Below are positions 62,350 through 64,000 of a DNA stretch of 64,000 nt, piece after piece. Source of the DNA: Cymbomonas tetramitiformis. Taxonomy: Eukaryota > Chlorophyta > Pyramimonadophyceae > Pyramimonadales > Pyramimonadaceae. A program made the translations under genes and the position numbers. The DNA lies in the NCBI GenBank assembly GCA_001247695.2, contig LGRX02027051.1, positions 19,584 to 83,583 on the forward strand, in the 5' to 3' direction. Within the stretch, counting starts at the first letter, position 1; every line of letters begins with the position of its first letter. The notes under the pieces were generated by a model. It saw only the letters and a list, made by a program, of their open reading frames with translations. It was not told the origin of the DNA and searched no databases.

Positions 62350-63170
62350 CTTCTTCTCTTCTTTACGGTTTCGGACTTATACTATTCTACACTTATTAAA
62401 CGACCGCACGAGGTATGCTTACGATTGGGCAACTACAAGACTTCGGTTTCGTAAATCTTAATAGTTATGCTTATGCTTTCAAGTGTATGCTTTCAATACA
62501 CAATATACAGCGGATACGGCTCTTACTTTTTATGTTACAATTCTCAGTTCAGTTCATCCCCGAAACTGGTTACACTTAGAGTTCTTATGCATTCAGGAAC
62601 TCTCTCCATAACTCAACTGTACTGAGTACTCCGTACAACAGGCTAGGCACCTCACATCAACATCATTCTGATCGGTCCTACTGTACTCCGTACTGAGTAC
62701 TCTTGCGTTTTATACTTAGCCGTTTTTCTTGCTCTTGTGCTTGCCTCCTAGCACAACTCCCCCCCCCTTAGGGAAGGTCACGTCCACGCTGACCACGTCG
62801 GACCAGTAAAGTTTTTATACAGATCTTCTACTGTTGCTCAGGATGATTATACAGGTCTCAGCCGCCTGTTGTCCGGGATGACATTACACTTCCCAAGACA
62901 CACCGCAATAAGGAGATCAACCTCTTAAGCACAAGGGTCGGCCTCTCACCGGTCTGCCATCTGCACTACCAGGCTCCCCCAAGGCTCGAGATCTCACATC
63001 CATTACCACGCTCAAGGTTTCAAACCTTCCAACACGGTACACTTACAGGTGATGACAATAGGTTTGCCAATTACCTGACAGTTCTCGGGATGCCGGCCCG
63101 GAGGAAAGGTTTTAAACCCCTACCGCCTCCTCGGATGCGCAGAGCTTTTATCCAGATCTCCAACTGCCGC
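62350..63170. other. Repeat-rich spacer without a gene
   Basis: Contains several GTACTGAGTACTCCGTAC palindromic words (62,620-62,700), a C tract near 62,760 and scattered GTT/TTC-rich sequence. No ORF above background. Confidence 0.6.
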
Positions 63171-63554
63171 CTGGCTATGCCGAGGCTAGAGCCACCGCTC
63201 TGTTGGATGGATTATCCAGGTTCTCACCTGTCGCCTGGCTATGCCGAGGCTAGAGCCACTGCTCTGGTGGATGGATTATACAGGTTCTCACCTGTCGCCT
63301 GGCTATGCCGAGGCTAGAGCCACTGCTCTGGTGGATGGATTATACAGGTTCTCACCTGTCGCCTGGCTATGCCGAGGCTAGAGCCACTGCTCTGGTGGAT
63401 GGATTATACAGGTTCTCACCTGTCGCCTGGCTATGCCGAGGCTAGAGCCACTGCTCGGGTGGATGGATTATACAGGTTCTCACCTGTCGCCTGGCTATGC
63501 CGAGGCTAGAGCCACTGCTCTGGTGGATGGATTATACAGGTTCTCACCTGTCGC
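63171..63554. repeat. 64-bp tandem repeat, six copies
   Basis: Units begin CTGGCTATGCCGAGGCTAG at 63,171, 63,235, 63,299, 63,363, 63,427 and 63,491, nearly identical, and the array breaks off at 63,555. Confidence 0.92.
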
Positions 63555-64000
63555 CTGGCGCGCTCACGGCGGCTGCCATCTGCCACTCGCGGCGCGCTCT
63601 CTCCCCCCCAAAAGAAAAAGCGGTCCGCTCCCAGACGCTACTCTCTCGGTGGCCCTAAGGGGAGGGCGCGGGTGAGCACCTCGGTGTGCTCACCTCGTGG
63701 CGACACGCATGCAAGGGTGGGCCTCCTTGCAGGCGCGTGGCGATGCGTCCCGTCGAGACGGGTGCACTCGCCCGGAGCTTGGGGCTCGCCGGCCGCATCA
63801 GCACCCCGAGTGGGGGTGCCGCGCTCCGCGCTCGGCGGCGGGGCATGCGTGCGCGGTGTGCTGCTCCCAGGCACGCGCATCAACCTCTGCAAGGAGGCCC
63901 GATGCGCCCGGACGCGGTGCACACGCTGCGCGCTACTCCCAGGCACCATGCATGCGTCACTCTGGTGTGCCTGGCGGGGCAGCGGCGCGTCACGCAGCCC
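63555..64000. other. GC-rich sequence at the right edge
   Basis: Strongly GC-rich with a GTGAGCACC/GGTGTGCTCAC hairpin at 63,673-63,694 and several GGCACGCG-like words. Short ORFs are compositional. It does not look like conserved rRNA to me. No gene seen. Confidence 0.5.

Noticed and set aside
62900..63060. tRNA gene suggested by AGGTTTCAAACC-like words
   Set aside because: No cloverleaf with proper acceptor stem and A-box/B-box spacing can be drawn.
63555..64000. rRNA fragment in the GC-rich right edge
   Set aside because: None of the universally conserved rRNA words is visible; high GC alone is not evidence.

Overview
This is nuclear DNA from a eukaryote, most likely a protist or alga. 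The left end carries a gene interrupted by many spliceosomal GT-AG introns. Most of the rest is a pile of nested retroelements, DNA transposons and a piece of an endogenised large DNA virus. I cannot name the host from sequence alone. Giant-virus insertions and methyltransferase-bearing retroelements would fit an alga, a dinoflagellate or a unicellular holozoan, but nothing here decides between them.

Layout. (1) 0.3-8.2 kb, minus strand: a K-Cl cotransporter-like SLC12 gene in at least 18 exons, with its 3' end running off the window. (2) 8.3-11 kb: gene-poor DNA with one member of a two-copy dispersed repeat (9.53-10.23 kb); its inverted partner lies at 52.77-53.33 kb. (3) 10,994-20,123: a young Ty1/copia element with near-identical 334-bp LTRs and a TTTAC target duplication, inserted into a minisatellite that resumes at 20.1-21.1 kb. 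(4) 21.5-22.5 kb: a remnant ORF resembling the spacer of a copia polyprotein, followed by two 223-bp LTR-like repeats. (5) 23.2-35 kb, minus strand: a Ty3/gypsy element with gag, protease, an extra ORF and a 2,400-residue Pol. That Pol carries a DNMT3-like cytosine methyltransferase, a PHD finger and a second methyltransferase-like domain. (6) 35.5-36.4 kb: a broken second gag on the plus strand. (7) 36.4-48.2 kb, minus strand: a large LINE encoding a Ulp1-type protease, an APE endonuclease, RT, RNase H and an NPPF methyltransferase-like domain. Two DNA transposons with 4-bp target duplications interrupt it. (8) 48,206-51,966: a palindrome-rich element with long inverted ends and an 11-bp target duplication. 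(9) 54.4-62.4 kb: endogenous virus DNA (primase, SET protein, A32 packaging ATPase fragment, fibre-like protein). A Penelope-like retroelement with a PCIF1-like NPIY methyltransferase domain and a hammerhead ribozyme has inserted into it. (10) 62.4-64 kb: repeats and GC-rich DNA without a recognisable gene.

The most striking result is a recurring theme. Three unrelated retroelement classes here (gypsy, LINE and Penelope-like) each encode a methyltransferase-like domain inside or beside the replication polyprotein. The motifs belong to different methyltransferase families, so this looks like convergent capture. The hammerhead ribozyme at 59,318-59,359 satisfies every core and pairing rule of the minimal type found in Penelope-like elements, and it supports that assignment independently.
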